Positions 1 to 5,047 of a stretch of 5,532 nt of DNA are shown here, one piece after another. The position numbers and the translations under genes were made by a program. Below the pieces are notes generated by a model. The model ran no database searches, was not told the DNA's origin, and saw nothing but the letters and a program-made list of their open reading frames with translations. The stretch lies in the NCBI GenBank assembly GCA_013139395.1, contig WTAX01000211.1:1-5532 (forward strand), read 5' to 3'. Numbering within the stretch: position 1 is the stretch's first letter; every line of letters begins with the position of its first letter. This stretch comes from Gammaproteobacteria bacterium (GTDB lineage Bacteria > Pseudomonadota > Gammaproteobacteria > GRL18).

Positions 1-1238
1 TCAATTGCAGCCTGAGCAACAGCTGACGGTATAGTAGATATGAGTCTGGGATCAAATGGTTTGGGAATAATATAGTCTTTACCAAACGTCAGGCTCTGCA
101 TATCATAAGCCTGAAGTACCTCATCGGGAACGGGAAGCTTCGTTAAATTAGCTAACGCCTTAACGGCAGCAATTTCCATTGCGGTATTAATAGTCGATGC
201 CCGAACATCCAGTGCACCGCGAAAAATAAATGGAAAACCCAGGACATTATTAACTTGATTGGGATAATCAGAACGACCTGTCGCCATAATTAAATCATCA
301 CGAACTGAGCGTGCAACATCAGGATCTATTTCTGGTTCAGGGTTCGACAAAGCAAAGACTATGGGTTTTTCAGCCATAGAAGCCACCATTTCAGGTGCGA
401 TTAGATTAGAACCTGACACGCCAATCAACACATCAGCCTGCTGCATAGCATCAGCCAAAGTTCTGTCATCTGTTTGTGTCGCAAATTCCTGTTTATAAAT
501 ATTCAGATCTTTACGCCCGGCATGAACAACACCTTTACGATCAATTAAATTAATTTGATGTTTTTTTACCCCTAAAGCAACAAGTAGTCGCATAGAAGCA
601 ATTCCTGCTGAACCTGCACCAAGACATACAATTTTAATTTCATCCAGAGACTTAGCCTGAATTTCAAGCGCATTAAATAAACCTGCGGCAATAATAATCG
701 CTGTACCATGCTGATCATCATGAAAAACGGGAATATCAAGTCGTTCTTTTAGTGCTTTTTCAATTTCAAAACAATGCGGAGCAGCGATATCTTCCAGATT
801 AATGCCACCAAAAGTAGGCGCAATATTAACAACAGTTTCAATAAAGGATTCCTGAGAATCTGCTGTCACTTCCAGATCAAACACATCAATGCCGGCAAAT
901 TGCTTAAACAAAACACTCTTACCTTCCATTACAGGCTTCCCAGCCAAAGCACCGACATTACCAAGCCCTAATACCGCCGTGCCATCCGTTATCACGGCAA
1001 CCAGATTACCTTTACTGGTATACTGATAGGCTAGTTCCGGATCTTTGGCAATTTCACGTACTGGCTCGGCGACTCCGGGAGTATAGGCCAGAGATAATTC
1101 ATCCTGTTGTTCACACGGTTTACTGGGCATCACACTAATTTTTCCAGGAAAAGGCAGTGAATGATAATCCAAAGCTTTCTTACGCAAATCGTCATGATTG
1201 TGTGTATTGGTATTATTCTTTATGTCATTACCAGACAT
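1..1238 (-). CDS. maeB: MaeB-type malic enzyme, N-terminal 412 codons (partial)
   Basis: Malic enzyme decarboxylates malate oxidatively to pyruvate in the cytoplasm and makes NAD(P)H. The frame is open from ATG 1238 to the window edge with no stop. The start is preceded by a strong Shine-Dalgarno, AAAGGGG, five bases upstream. Visible motifs are AYTPGVA at 51-57 with the catalytic Tyr52, PVMEGK at 102-107 in the conserved active-site segment, metal-binding Glu149-Asp150 in [13 protein letters not shown] at 172-179 with the metal-binding acidic pair, the Rossmann loop GAGSAG at 207-212, SNPEPE at 298-303 and [11 protein letters not shown] at 321-331. The alignment to E. coli MaeB, recalled from memory, is nearly gap-free from residue 15 onward. 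The first 15 residues are a polar Asn/His-rich extension. The window ends before it shows whether the protein stops near 420 residues or carries the C-terminal phosphotransacetylase-like domain of long MaeB proteins. Cofactor preference cannot be read from the sequence. The nuclease gene lies upstream on the same strand, with 137 bases between. Confidence 0.96.
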   Translation of the reverse strand, partial: MSGNDIKNNTNTHNHDDLRKKALDYHSLPFPGKISVMPSKPCEQQDELSLAYTPGVAEPVREIAKDPELAYQYTSKGNLVAVITDGTAVLGLGNVGALAGKPVMEGKSVLFKQFAGIDVFDLEVTADSQESFIETVVNIAPTFGGINLEDIAAPHCFEIEKALKERLDIPVFHDDQHGTAIIIAAGLFNALEIQAKSLDEIKIVCLGAGSAGIASMRLLVALGVKKHQINLIDRKGVVHAGRKDLNIYKQEFATQTDDRTLADAMQQADVLIGVSGSNLIAPEMVASMAEKPIVFALSNPEPEIDPDVARSVRDDLIMATGRSDYPNQVNNVLGFPFIFRGALDVRASTINTAMEIAAVKALANLTKLPVPDEVLQAYDMQSLTFGKDYIIPKPFDPRLISTIPSAVAQAAI

Positions 1239-1243
1239 ATGTT

Positions 1244-1250
1244 CCCCTTT
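1244..1250 (-). promoter_or_regulatory. Shine-Dalgarno of the malic enzyme gene
   Basis: On the minus strand AAAGGGG lies five bases before ATG 1238. It is the strongest ribosome binding site in the window and fixes the start of the malic enzyme. Confidence 0.8.
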
Positions 1251-1260
1251 AAACGATAGA

Positions 1261-1266
1261 ATTATA
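1261..1266 (-). promoter_or_regulatory. Candidate -10 element for the malic enzyme gene
   Basis: A perfect TATAAT sits on the minus strand 22 bases before the ATG. Transcription would begin near 1254, giving a leader of about 16 bases that still includes the Shine-Dalgarno. No good -35 hexamer lies 16-18 bases upstream, so the promoter would need an activator or is only a chance match in AT-rich DNA. The large inverted repeat at 1289-1337 begins where the -35 contact would fall. Confidence 0.35.
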
Positions 1267-1288
1267 GAAAAATAAATGAGCAGGCATA

Positions 1289-1337
1289 ATCCTAGAAAAA
1301 TTAGTTAGCATCTACTGCCAACTGATGATTCTAGGAT
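1289..1337. repeat. 49-bp imperfect inverted repeat
   Basis: Two 21-base arms (1289-1309 and 1317-1337) flank a seven-base loop. Seventeen of the 21 positions are complementary, and the outer nine pairs, ATCCTAGAA against TTCTAGGAT, are perfect. It lies 38 bases after the nuclease stop and 50 bases before the malic enzyme start. No U-tract follows on either strand, so it is not a standard intrinsic terminator. It may be an operator, an mRNA 3'-end stabiliser, or a copy of a dispersed palindromic element. Confidence 0.6.
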
Positions 1338-1375
1338 AATAAAGTATAGTCTAAAAATCTATCACTATAATATTG

Positions 1376-2170
1376 TTAAAACTCAAGATCATGTTCGCTG
1401 CGAACATGAATCGATTGACGGCCTTTATAAGTACTCACCCATCCTCTCAGGCTTACAAAATGACCAACCAGTCTTTTGAGTTTACTATTTGAAAAATACC
1501 GTTTATCTTTTTTTGCAATACGAATTGATAATTTGGGAGTTAGTTTTAAATAAATACTTTTTCGACTTTCACTATAGCCTGAAATAGTACCACGAACATA
1601 ACGAAACCCTTTACTTTTTAACGGCAGTTTATGAGCATCAAACCATTGGTTTTCTGGTAAGTTCCAAACTCCTAGTTTGGAGTTTTTAGCACTCTTTTCA
1701 ATAGCTCGGTAACAATTAATACGCTTGTCATTGGGAGGAACAACAATGCTGTGTGCCAGGCCTTTTGCCAATAATAGTTGTTCAACACTTTGTCCATCAT
1801 CAAGATTGACGTAGGCTAATAGACGTTTATAGCGATCTTTCTTATCTTGATCATATGTCAGACCTATTTTTTTGTTATAGCCCAAGAGCGTATTTAAGAC
1901 TTTATAAGCCTGTCTGGCATACGGCTGTGATGGTTTTCCCTGACGACCTAATTCTGGAGTATTGATACCGATCAAACGAATTTTCCTACCGTCTTTCAAA
2001 TAAACAGTATCACCATCAATAACTTTGGCTACCATAGCCCATTCAGTGACTTTGGCTAATCGCTGCTTATTCGTCAAACAATGCTCACTAGCCCAAACAG
2101 AGCTGGACGATAAACCAGCCAATACTAAACTGCTAAAAAACAGAAACTGCCATAAAAAATTATAAAACAT
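1376..2170 (-). CDS. Exported staphylococcal-nuclease-like (thermonuclease) protein
   Basis: The 264-residue product is a predicted secreted Ca2+-dependent nuclease of the SNase family, which cleaves DNA and RNA. A signal peptide is visible: hydrophobic residues 4-20 and an AxA-like site VWA at 25-27, so cleavage is likely before Ser28 and the protein would act in the periplasm or outside the cell. The SNase core spans about 46-172. It contains IDGDT at 51-55 (Asp54 matches Asp21 of the S. aureus enzyme), Arg65 (Arg35), GINTPE at 68-73 with Glu73 (general base Glu43), and DRYKRLLAY at 112-120 with Arg116 (Arg87). The catalytic Arg/Glu/Arg set is therefore intact. The position of the Ca2+ ligand Asp40 is Asn70. 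A further 75 residues after the core (about 188-264) show an alternating strand pattern suggestive of an OB-like fold, which is inference. The Shine-Dalgarno before ATG 2170 is weak. The gene follows the rpmE terminator, so it needs read-through or its own weak promoter. Confidence 0.93.
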   Translation of the reverse strand: MFYNFLWQFLFFSSLVLAGLSSSSVWASEHCLTNKQRLAKVTEWAMVAKVIDGDTVYLKDGRKIRLIGINTPELGRQGKPSQPYARQAYKVLNTLLGYNKKIGLTYDQDKKDRYKRLLAYVNLDDGQSVEQLLLAKGLAHSIVVPPNDKRINCYRAIEKSAKNSKLGVWNLPENQWFDAHKLPLKSKGFRYVRGTISGYSESRKSIYLKLTPKLSIRIAKKDKRYFSNSKLKRLVGHFVSLRGWVSTYKGRQSIHVRSEHDLEF

Positions 2171-2181
2171 GTGCCTGGTCG

Positions 2182-2211
2182 CTCTTAAATGCCTACTGCC
2201 TTATTCAGGCA
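2182..2211 (-). promoter_or_regulatory. Weak candidate promoter for the nuclease gene
   Basis: Downstream of the rpmE terminator on the minus strand, TTGCCT (2206-2211) and TTTAAG (2183-2188) are separated by 17 bases, each matching the sigma-70 hexamers at four of six positions. Transcription would start only about ten bases before the ATG. This is the only reasonable promoter seen between the terminator and the gene, and the match is weak. Confidence 0.2.
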
Positions 2212-2245
2212 AAAAAAAAGCACTTTGGATAACCAAAGTGCTTTT
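2211..2245 (-). terminator. Intrinsic terminator of rpmE
   Basis: A perfect nine-pair stem, GCACTTTGG (2220-2228) with CCAAAGTGC (2233-2241), closes a four-base loop. On the minus strand it is followed by nine uninterrupted T residues (2219 to 2211). The A/T flanks can lengthen the stem to 13 pairs. It lies about 85 bases after the rpmE stop and separates rpmE from the nuclease gene. Confidence 0.92.
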
Positions 2246-2328
2246 ATCCGAACTTATCTCCAGACTTTATTAAAAAATCAGAGGTAAAATCCTAATAGCT
2301 TTCTTTACGTGCTTTCTTTATGTAAAGT

Positions 2329-2538
2329 TTACTTCTTCATGCCATACTTCTGACGGAACTTATCAACACGTCCGGCAGTATCAACTAGCTTCTGCTTGCC
2401 AGTGTAAAAAGGATGACACTTTGAACAAACTTCAATAGATAATGTGTCTTTACTCAGTGTAGAGCCCGTTGTAAAGCTGTGACCACAACTACAATTAACC
2501 TGGATTTCTTTATATTCTGGATGGATATCTGCTTGCAT
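2329..2538 (-). CDS. rpmE: 50S ribosomal protein L31, zinc-binding type
   Basis: The 69-residue product is L31, a component of the large ribosomal subunit that helps bridge the subunits. Length and sequence fit the E. coli protein (70 residues). The zinc ligands of the primary (C+) form are present: CSC at 16-18 and CSKC at 38-41. It is therefore not the zinc-free paralogue that is normally repressed by Zur. HPFYTGKQ at 42-49 and GRVDKFRQ at 56-63 are the family signatures. The start ATG 2538 has AAGG about nine bases upstream. The gene appears to be its own transcription unit, with a promoter at 2674-2702 and a strong terminator at 2211-2245. It lies between rho and the nuclease gene. Confidence 0.97.
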   Translation of the reverse strand: MQADIHPEYKEIQVNCSCGHSFTTGSTLSKDTLSIEVCSKCHPFYTGKQKLVDTAGRVDKFRQKYGMKK

Positions 2539-2586
2539 AATATTAAACCTTATAAAATTCTTTAAATGCCGCCATCAATTGTTTTT

Positions 2587-2606
2587 CTCTTCTCTTCTCT
2601 TCTCTT
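2587..2606. repeat. Pentanucleotide tandem repeat, four copies of CTCTT
   Basis: Plus-strand CTCTT is repeated four times without error (GA-rich AAGAG units in the rpmE mRNA). It lies within the rpmE leader, between promoter and ribosome binding site, and directly abuts a second tandem repeat. Unit number could change by slippage. Confidence 0.9.
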
Positions 2607-2613
2607 TAAAAAA

Positions 2614-2634
2614 GCAAAAAGCAAAAAGCAAAAA
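2614..2634. repeat. Heptanucleotide tandem repeat, three copies of GCAAAAA
   Basis: Plus-strand GCAAAAA is repeated three times exactly (UUUUUGC units in the rpmE mRNA), flanked by further A-rich sequence. In the transcript these U-rich units could pair loosely with the following GA-rich pentamers through A-U and G-U pairs. Confidence 0.9.
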
Positions 2635-2672
2635 GTAGAAAAAAATTAATACCGCACCTATTAGGAACGGGC

Positions 2673-2725
2673 GATCATACGCTGATTTCCCTTATGTTTC
2701 AAGAAAAATTTTAATCAGTATGATC
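2673..2725. repeat. Interrupted palindrome over the rpmE promoter
   Basis: GATCATAC-gc-TGATT (2673-2687) is the reverse complement of AATCAGTATGATC (2713-2725) except for a two-base insertion. This gives 13 pairs around a loop of about 25 bases. One arm contains the rpmE -10 element and the loop contains the -35, so a protein bound to both arms would cover the promoter. It also lies 20-72 bases after the rho stop, but no U-tract follows, so a role as an intrinsic rho terminator is unlikely. Confidence 0.55.
2674..2702 (-). promoter_or_regulatory. Sigma-70-like promoter of rpmE
   Basis: On the minus strand TTGAAA (2697-2702) and TATGAT (2674-2679) are separated by exactly 17 bases, each matching the consensus at five of six positions. 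Transcription would begin near 2667. The -10 element lies inside one arm of an interrupted palindrome at 2673-2725. Confidence 0.7.
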
Positions 2726-2744
2726 TACTATTATTTTTTATAAA

Positions 2745-4001
2745 TTATCGATTCATTGAAGCAAAGAACTGCTCGTTCAACTTAGTATCTTTCATCTTGT
2801 CCTGCATAAATTCCATAGCACTGATTTCATCCATAGAATGTAAAATTTTACGCAAAATCCAGACTTTTTGTAAATCTTCAGGGTTCATTAGAAGATCTTC
2901 TTTACGCGTACCAGAACGATTCACATTAATCGCTGGGTAGATACGCTTTTCAGCAAGCTTACGGCTCAGGTGTAACTCCATATTACCGGTGCCTTTGAAT
3001 TCTTCATAGATGACTTCATCCATTTTTGAACCCGTGTCAATCAATGCTGTTGCCAGGATAGTTAATGAACCACCCTCTTCAATATTACGTGCCGCACCAA
3101 AGAAACGCTTAGGACGTTGTAATGCGTTAGCATCCACACCACCAGTGAGTACCTTACCTGAAGAAGGAATAACGGTATTATAAGCACGTGCCAGACGGGT
3201 AATTGAGTCAAGTAGAATAACAACATCTTTTTTATGTTCAACCAGGCGTTTGGCCTTTTCGATTACCATTTCAGCAACCTGAACATGGCGACTGGCAGGC
3301 TCATCAAAGGTAGACGATATGACTTCAGCTTTTACTGAACGCTCCATTTCTGTCACCTCTTCCGGACGTTCATCAATCAGAAGAACGATTAAAAAACACT
3401 CCGGGTGATTGGCCGCAATAGATTGTGCGATATTCTGCAGCATCATTGTCTTACCCGTTTTAGGCGGCGCGACAATCAAACCACGCTGTCCTTTACCGGT
3501 TGGAGACATAAGGTCAATAACCCGGGCAGTAAAATCTTCGGTACTGCCATTGCCCTGTTCCATGGTAAAACGCTCATTAGGAAATAATGGGGTTAAGTTT
3601 TCGAATAACACTTTATGGCGAGAATGTTCTGGTTGATCAAAGTTGATCTGATTCACTTTTAATAAAGCAAAATAGCGTTCACCTTCTTTAGGTGGTCTGA
3701 TTTTACCTGCAACAGTATCACCTGTTCTTAAACCAAAGCGTCTTATTTGACTGGGCGAGACATAAATATCATCTGGCCCGGCAAGATAGGAGCAATCTGC
3801 CGATCGTAAAAAGCCAAAGCCATCTTGTAGAATTTCCAGAACACCATCACCATGAATATCTTCTCCGCTTTTGGCGTGAGCTTTAAGGATTGAAAAAACA
3901 ACATCCTGTTTTCTAGCTCTTGAGATATTCTCAATTTTAAGTTCTTTGGCGATATCCAGTAAATCAGAGGCGGGTTTTTGCTTTAGTTCGGTGAGATTCA
4001 T
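2745..4001 (-). CDS. rho: Transcription termination factor Rho
   Basis: Rho is a homohexameric RNA-dependent ATPase and helicase that loads on C-rich, unstructured RNA and releases RNA polymerase. The 418-residue product aligns essentially without gaps to E. coli Rho (419 residues), so residue numbers agree. The N-terminal helical region is 1-47. The cold-shock-like primary RNA-binding domain (about 48-125) has Phe62, Phe64, Arg66 and Tyr80. The ATPase core has Walker A APPKTGKT (178-185, Lys184), catalytic Glu211, Walker B ILLDS (262-266, Asp265), the Q-loop with Lys283, the R-loop with Lys326, and the arginine finger Arg366. Position 182 is Thr where E. coli has Ala, still a normal P-loop. 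ATG 4001 follows AAAGG at a five-base spacing. trxA lies upstream on the same strand, as in enterobacteria, but is separated by 467 bases holding a promoter and long leader. Autogenous control is well established in E. coli and likely here. Confidence 0.99.
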   Translation of the reverse strand: MNLTELKQKPASDLLDIAKELKIENISRARKQDVVFSILKAHAKSGEDIHGDGVLEILQDGFGFLRSADCSYLAGPDDIYVSPSQIRRFGLRTGDTVAGKIRPPKEGERYFALLKVNQINFDQPEHSRHKVLFENLTPLFPNERFTMEQGNGSTEDFTARVIDLMSPTGKGQRGLIVAPPKTGKTMMLQNIAQSIAANHPECFLIVLLIDERPEEVTEMERSVKAEVISSTFDEPASRHVQVAEMVIEKAKRLVEHKKDVVILLDSITRLARAYNTVIPSSGKVLTGGVDANALQRPKRFFGAARNIEEGGSLTILATALIDTGSKMDEVIYEEFKGTGNMELHLSRKLAEKRIYPAINVNRSGTRKEDLLMNPEDLQKVWILRKILHSMDEISAMEFMQDKMKDTKLNEQFFASMNR

Positions 4002-4336
4002 TTTAACCTTTAGCTTTTAGTTATTAATGGTAATAGTTGATTGATATGCATAATTGATATGATATTTAGATAAATATTTAATTCAGACTTCTATTTTAGG
4101 TAATTTATTTAATTTTGGTTTAACTTTAATTTTTTTAAGAAAAGGAGCTATCAAATAATTAGAAATTTTTACCATAGCATTAAAAAACAAGGTAATAAAT
4201 TTTTATGAGGTATATTACGAATGGATAATATTTGGGACTCTAATTATTGCTTCGAAAAGCATGATCAAAATAAGTTACTAAAAAAATCAGACTAACGACA
4301 TTCGCTATCTCATTTTGTCTAATCTTTAATAGAATT
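4002..4336 (-). promoter_or_regulatory. rho 5' leader of about 335 nt
   Basis: The stretch between the predicted rho start site (near 4336) and the rho ATG is very AT-rich and has no convincing gene. It contains an attenuator-like hairpin with seven U residues (4280-4310), a small GCUU-UUCG-AAGC hairpin (4249-4260), and a C-containing, G-poor tract just before the rho ribosome binding site (4029-4070). A long rho leader is known in E. coli, where Rho limits its own transcription by premature termination. Two tiny frames lie in it: 30 codons (4083-4175) and 13 codons (4010-4051). Neither has a Shine-Dalgarno. No similarity to the E. coli rho leader peptide is apparent. Confidence 0.55.
4280..4310 (-). 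terminator. Attenuator-like intrinsic terminator in the rho leader
   Basis: On the minus strand AGATAGCGA (4310-4302) pairs with TCGTTAGTCT (4298-4289) across a three-base ATG loop. This gives nine pairs including one G-U, with one bulged G. The stem is followed by GA and then seven T residues (4286-4280). It lies about 25-55 bases after the predicted rho start, so it could stop most transcripts early. It could also be a second terminator for trxA read-through. The stem is only moderately stable. Confidence 0.5.
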
Positions 4337-4342
4337 TGGCGA

Positions 4343-4371
4343 ATCATACCCTAAAGGAAGTATTATGTCCA
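4343..4371 (-). promoter_or_regulatory. Sigma-70-like promoter of rho
   Basis: On the minus strand TGGACA (4366-4371) and TATGAT (4343-4348) are separated by 17 bases, each five of six to the consensus. The -10 hexamer is identical to that of the rpmE promoter. Transcription would start near 4336. The element lies after the candidate trxA terminator, so rho has its own promoter despite the trxA-rho gene order. Confidence 0.65.
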
Positions 4372-4407
4372 GTCTTTGCTATAAAATAACTGGCTATAAT
4401 TTAGAAA

Positions 4408-4440
4408 TTGGCTAGAATTGTTATTTCTTCCTCTAGCCAA
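4408..4440 (-). terminator. Candidate terminator of trxA
   Basis: TTGGCTAGA (4408-4416) and TCTAGCCAA (4432-4440) form a perfect nine-pair stem with a 15-base loop, starting 29 bases after the trxA stop. The tail on the minus strand is only TTTCT, so termination may be weak or the hairpin may protect the 3' end. The 11 bases at 4409-4419 recur with one change at 4391-4401. Confidence 0.45.
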
Positions 4441-4468
4441 CCCTGTATTAGATAGCTTCTTACTCTAA

Positions 4469-4795
4469 CTATATATTTGAGTCAATAAAAGCGGTTAGCT
4501 GGGATTTAGACACTGCACCCACTTTAGTGGCTTCTACTTGTCCATTTTTATACATCATTAATGTTGGGATCCCACGGATACCAAATTTAGGCGGTGTATT
4601 AGGATTATCATCAATGTTTAATTTAGCAACTTTTAAGCGCCCTTCATACTCATCAGAGATCTCATCCAAAATTGGCGCTATCATTTTACAAGGTCCACAC
4701 CATTCAGCCCAAAAATCAACTAATACGGGTAAATCACCCTGAAGCACTTCTTCATCAAAGGTATCATCTGATACGTAAACGATCTTATCGCTCAA
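4469..4795 (-). CDS. trxA: Thioredoxin (TTG start)
   Basis: Thioredoxin reduces protein disulfides in the cytoplasm and is recycled by thioredoxin reductase with NADPH. Read from TTG 4795 the product is 108 residues, matching E. coli TrxA almost exactly in length, and its MSDKI start mirrors the E. coli N-terminus. The redox motif WCGPC is at 32-36, the buried Asp at 27, and the cis-proline in GIPT at Pro77. The TTG has a Shine-Dalgarno GGAG eight bases upstream. The frame can be extended to a GTG at 4837 (122 residues), but that codon has no ribosome binding site and would add 14 residues foreign to the family. The gene precedes rho on the same strand and diverges from rep. Confidence 0.97.
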   Translation of the reverse strand: MSDKIVYVSDDTFDEEVLQGDLPVLVDFWAEWCGPCKMIAPILDEISDEYEGRLKVAKLNIDDNPNTPPKFGIRGIPTLMMYKNGQVEATKVGAVSKSQLTAFIDSNI

Positions 4796-4803
4796 TTTAA
4801 ATT

Positions 4804-4807
4804 CTCC
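4804..4807 (-). promoter_or_regulatory. Shine-Dalgarno that fixes the trxA TTG start
   Basis: GGAG on the minus strand lies eight bases before TTG 4795, within the would-be coding part of the longer GTG frame. Its presence and spacing support the 108-residue product over the 122-residue reading. Confidence 0.75.
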
Positions 4808-4852
4808 AAATTTATCTTTTTGTATACTTTTTATCACTAAAGTAGAACTAAC

Positions 4853-4880
4853 ATTTTATCACAAAAAATTATCATGATAA
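4853..4880 (-). promoter_or_regulatory. Candidate trxA promoter with palindrome
   Basis: On the minus strand TTATCA (4875-4880, four of six) and TAAAAT (4853-4858, five of six) are separated by 16 bases, placing the start near 4846 and a leader of about 50 bases before TTG 4795. The -35 is one half of a perfect 12-base palindrome, TTATCATGATAA (4869-4880), so a dimeric regulator could act here. TTATCA also recurs on the plus strand at 4831 and 4856. Confidence 0.35.
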
Positions 4881-4898
4881 CTCGTCTTGAAACATAAG

Positions 4899-4915
4899 TT
4901 GTGTTCCAAACACAA
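4899..4915. repeat. Short inverted repeat in the trxA-rep gap
   Basis: TTGTGTT and AACACAA form a perfect seven-base inverted repeat around CCA. It lies midway between the divergent trxA and rep starts and has no U-tract. It may be an operator half-site pair or a chance structure. Confidence 0.4.
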
Positions 4916-5007
4916 GCTAAGGATATAGTTCCATGTCAGAATATTCAAGCACCTTAAGCAAATAATAGCTAATTTTTCATTATATTGAACTTCTTCTCAC
5001 AAGAATT

Positions 5008-5016
5008 TGCTAAAAT
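5008..5016 (+). promoter_or_regulatory. Extended -10 promoter of rep
   Basis: TGC followed by TAAAAT (5011-5016, five of six) forms an extended -10 element. TTGAAC at 4985 is 20 bases upstream, too far for a good -35, which fits a promoter that relies on the TGn motif. Transcription would start near 5023 and leave about 25 bases before the rep TTG. Confidence 0.5.
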
Positions 5017-5047
5017 ACCTGTTTTTTAGCCCCTTTGGAAAATCACA

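Larger units (their letters stand above)
2539..2667 (-). promoter_or_regulatory. rpmE 5' leader of about 130 nt
   Basis: From the predicted start near 2667 to the rpmE ATG the transcript would have an unusually long untranslated leader. Its middle is a run of U-rich heptamers followed by GA-rich pentamers (2587-2634), then about 48 bases to the ATG. No reading frame of note is present. Leaders bound by L31 have been proposed in several bacterial groups, so autoregulation is possible. I cannot match this sequence to a known leader structure. Confidence 0.5.

Noticed and set aside
774..971. Plus-strand open frame of 65 codons
   Set aside because: It lies antisense inside the strongly supported malic enzyme gene and has no family resemblance.
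2191..2210. GCCT/AGGC inverted repeat just before the nuclease gene
   Set aside because: The stem has only four to five pairs around a long loop, within the range of chance.
3405..3636. Two overlapping plus-strand open frames of 60 and 75 codons
   Set aside because: Both are antisense to the rho ATPase core, which is conserved throughout. They are shadows of rho codon use.
3743..3934. Minus-strand open frame of 63 codons in another frame of rho
   Set aside because: It overlaps the rho RNA-binding domain out of frame and has no independent support.
4527..4742. Plus-strand open frame of 71 codons
   Set aside because: It is antisense to trxA across the WCGPC motif and is a coding shadow.
4796..4837. 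Fourteen-codon N-terminal extension of TrxA from GTG 4837
   Set aside because: There is no ribosome binding site at the GTG. The extension is foreign to the family, and GGAG with TTG 4795 explains the start better.
4856..4864. TTATCACAA as a possible DnaA box
   Set aside because: It differs from TTATCCACA at several positions, is isolated, and no origin-type gene context is present.
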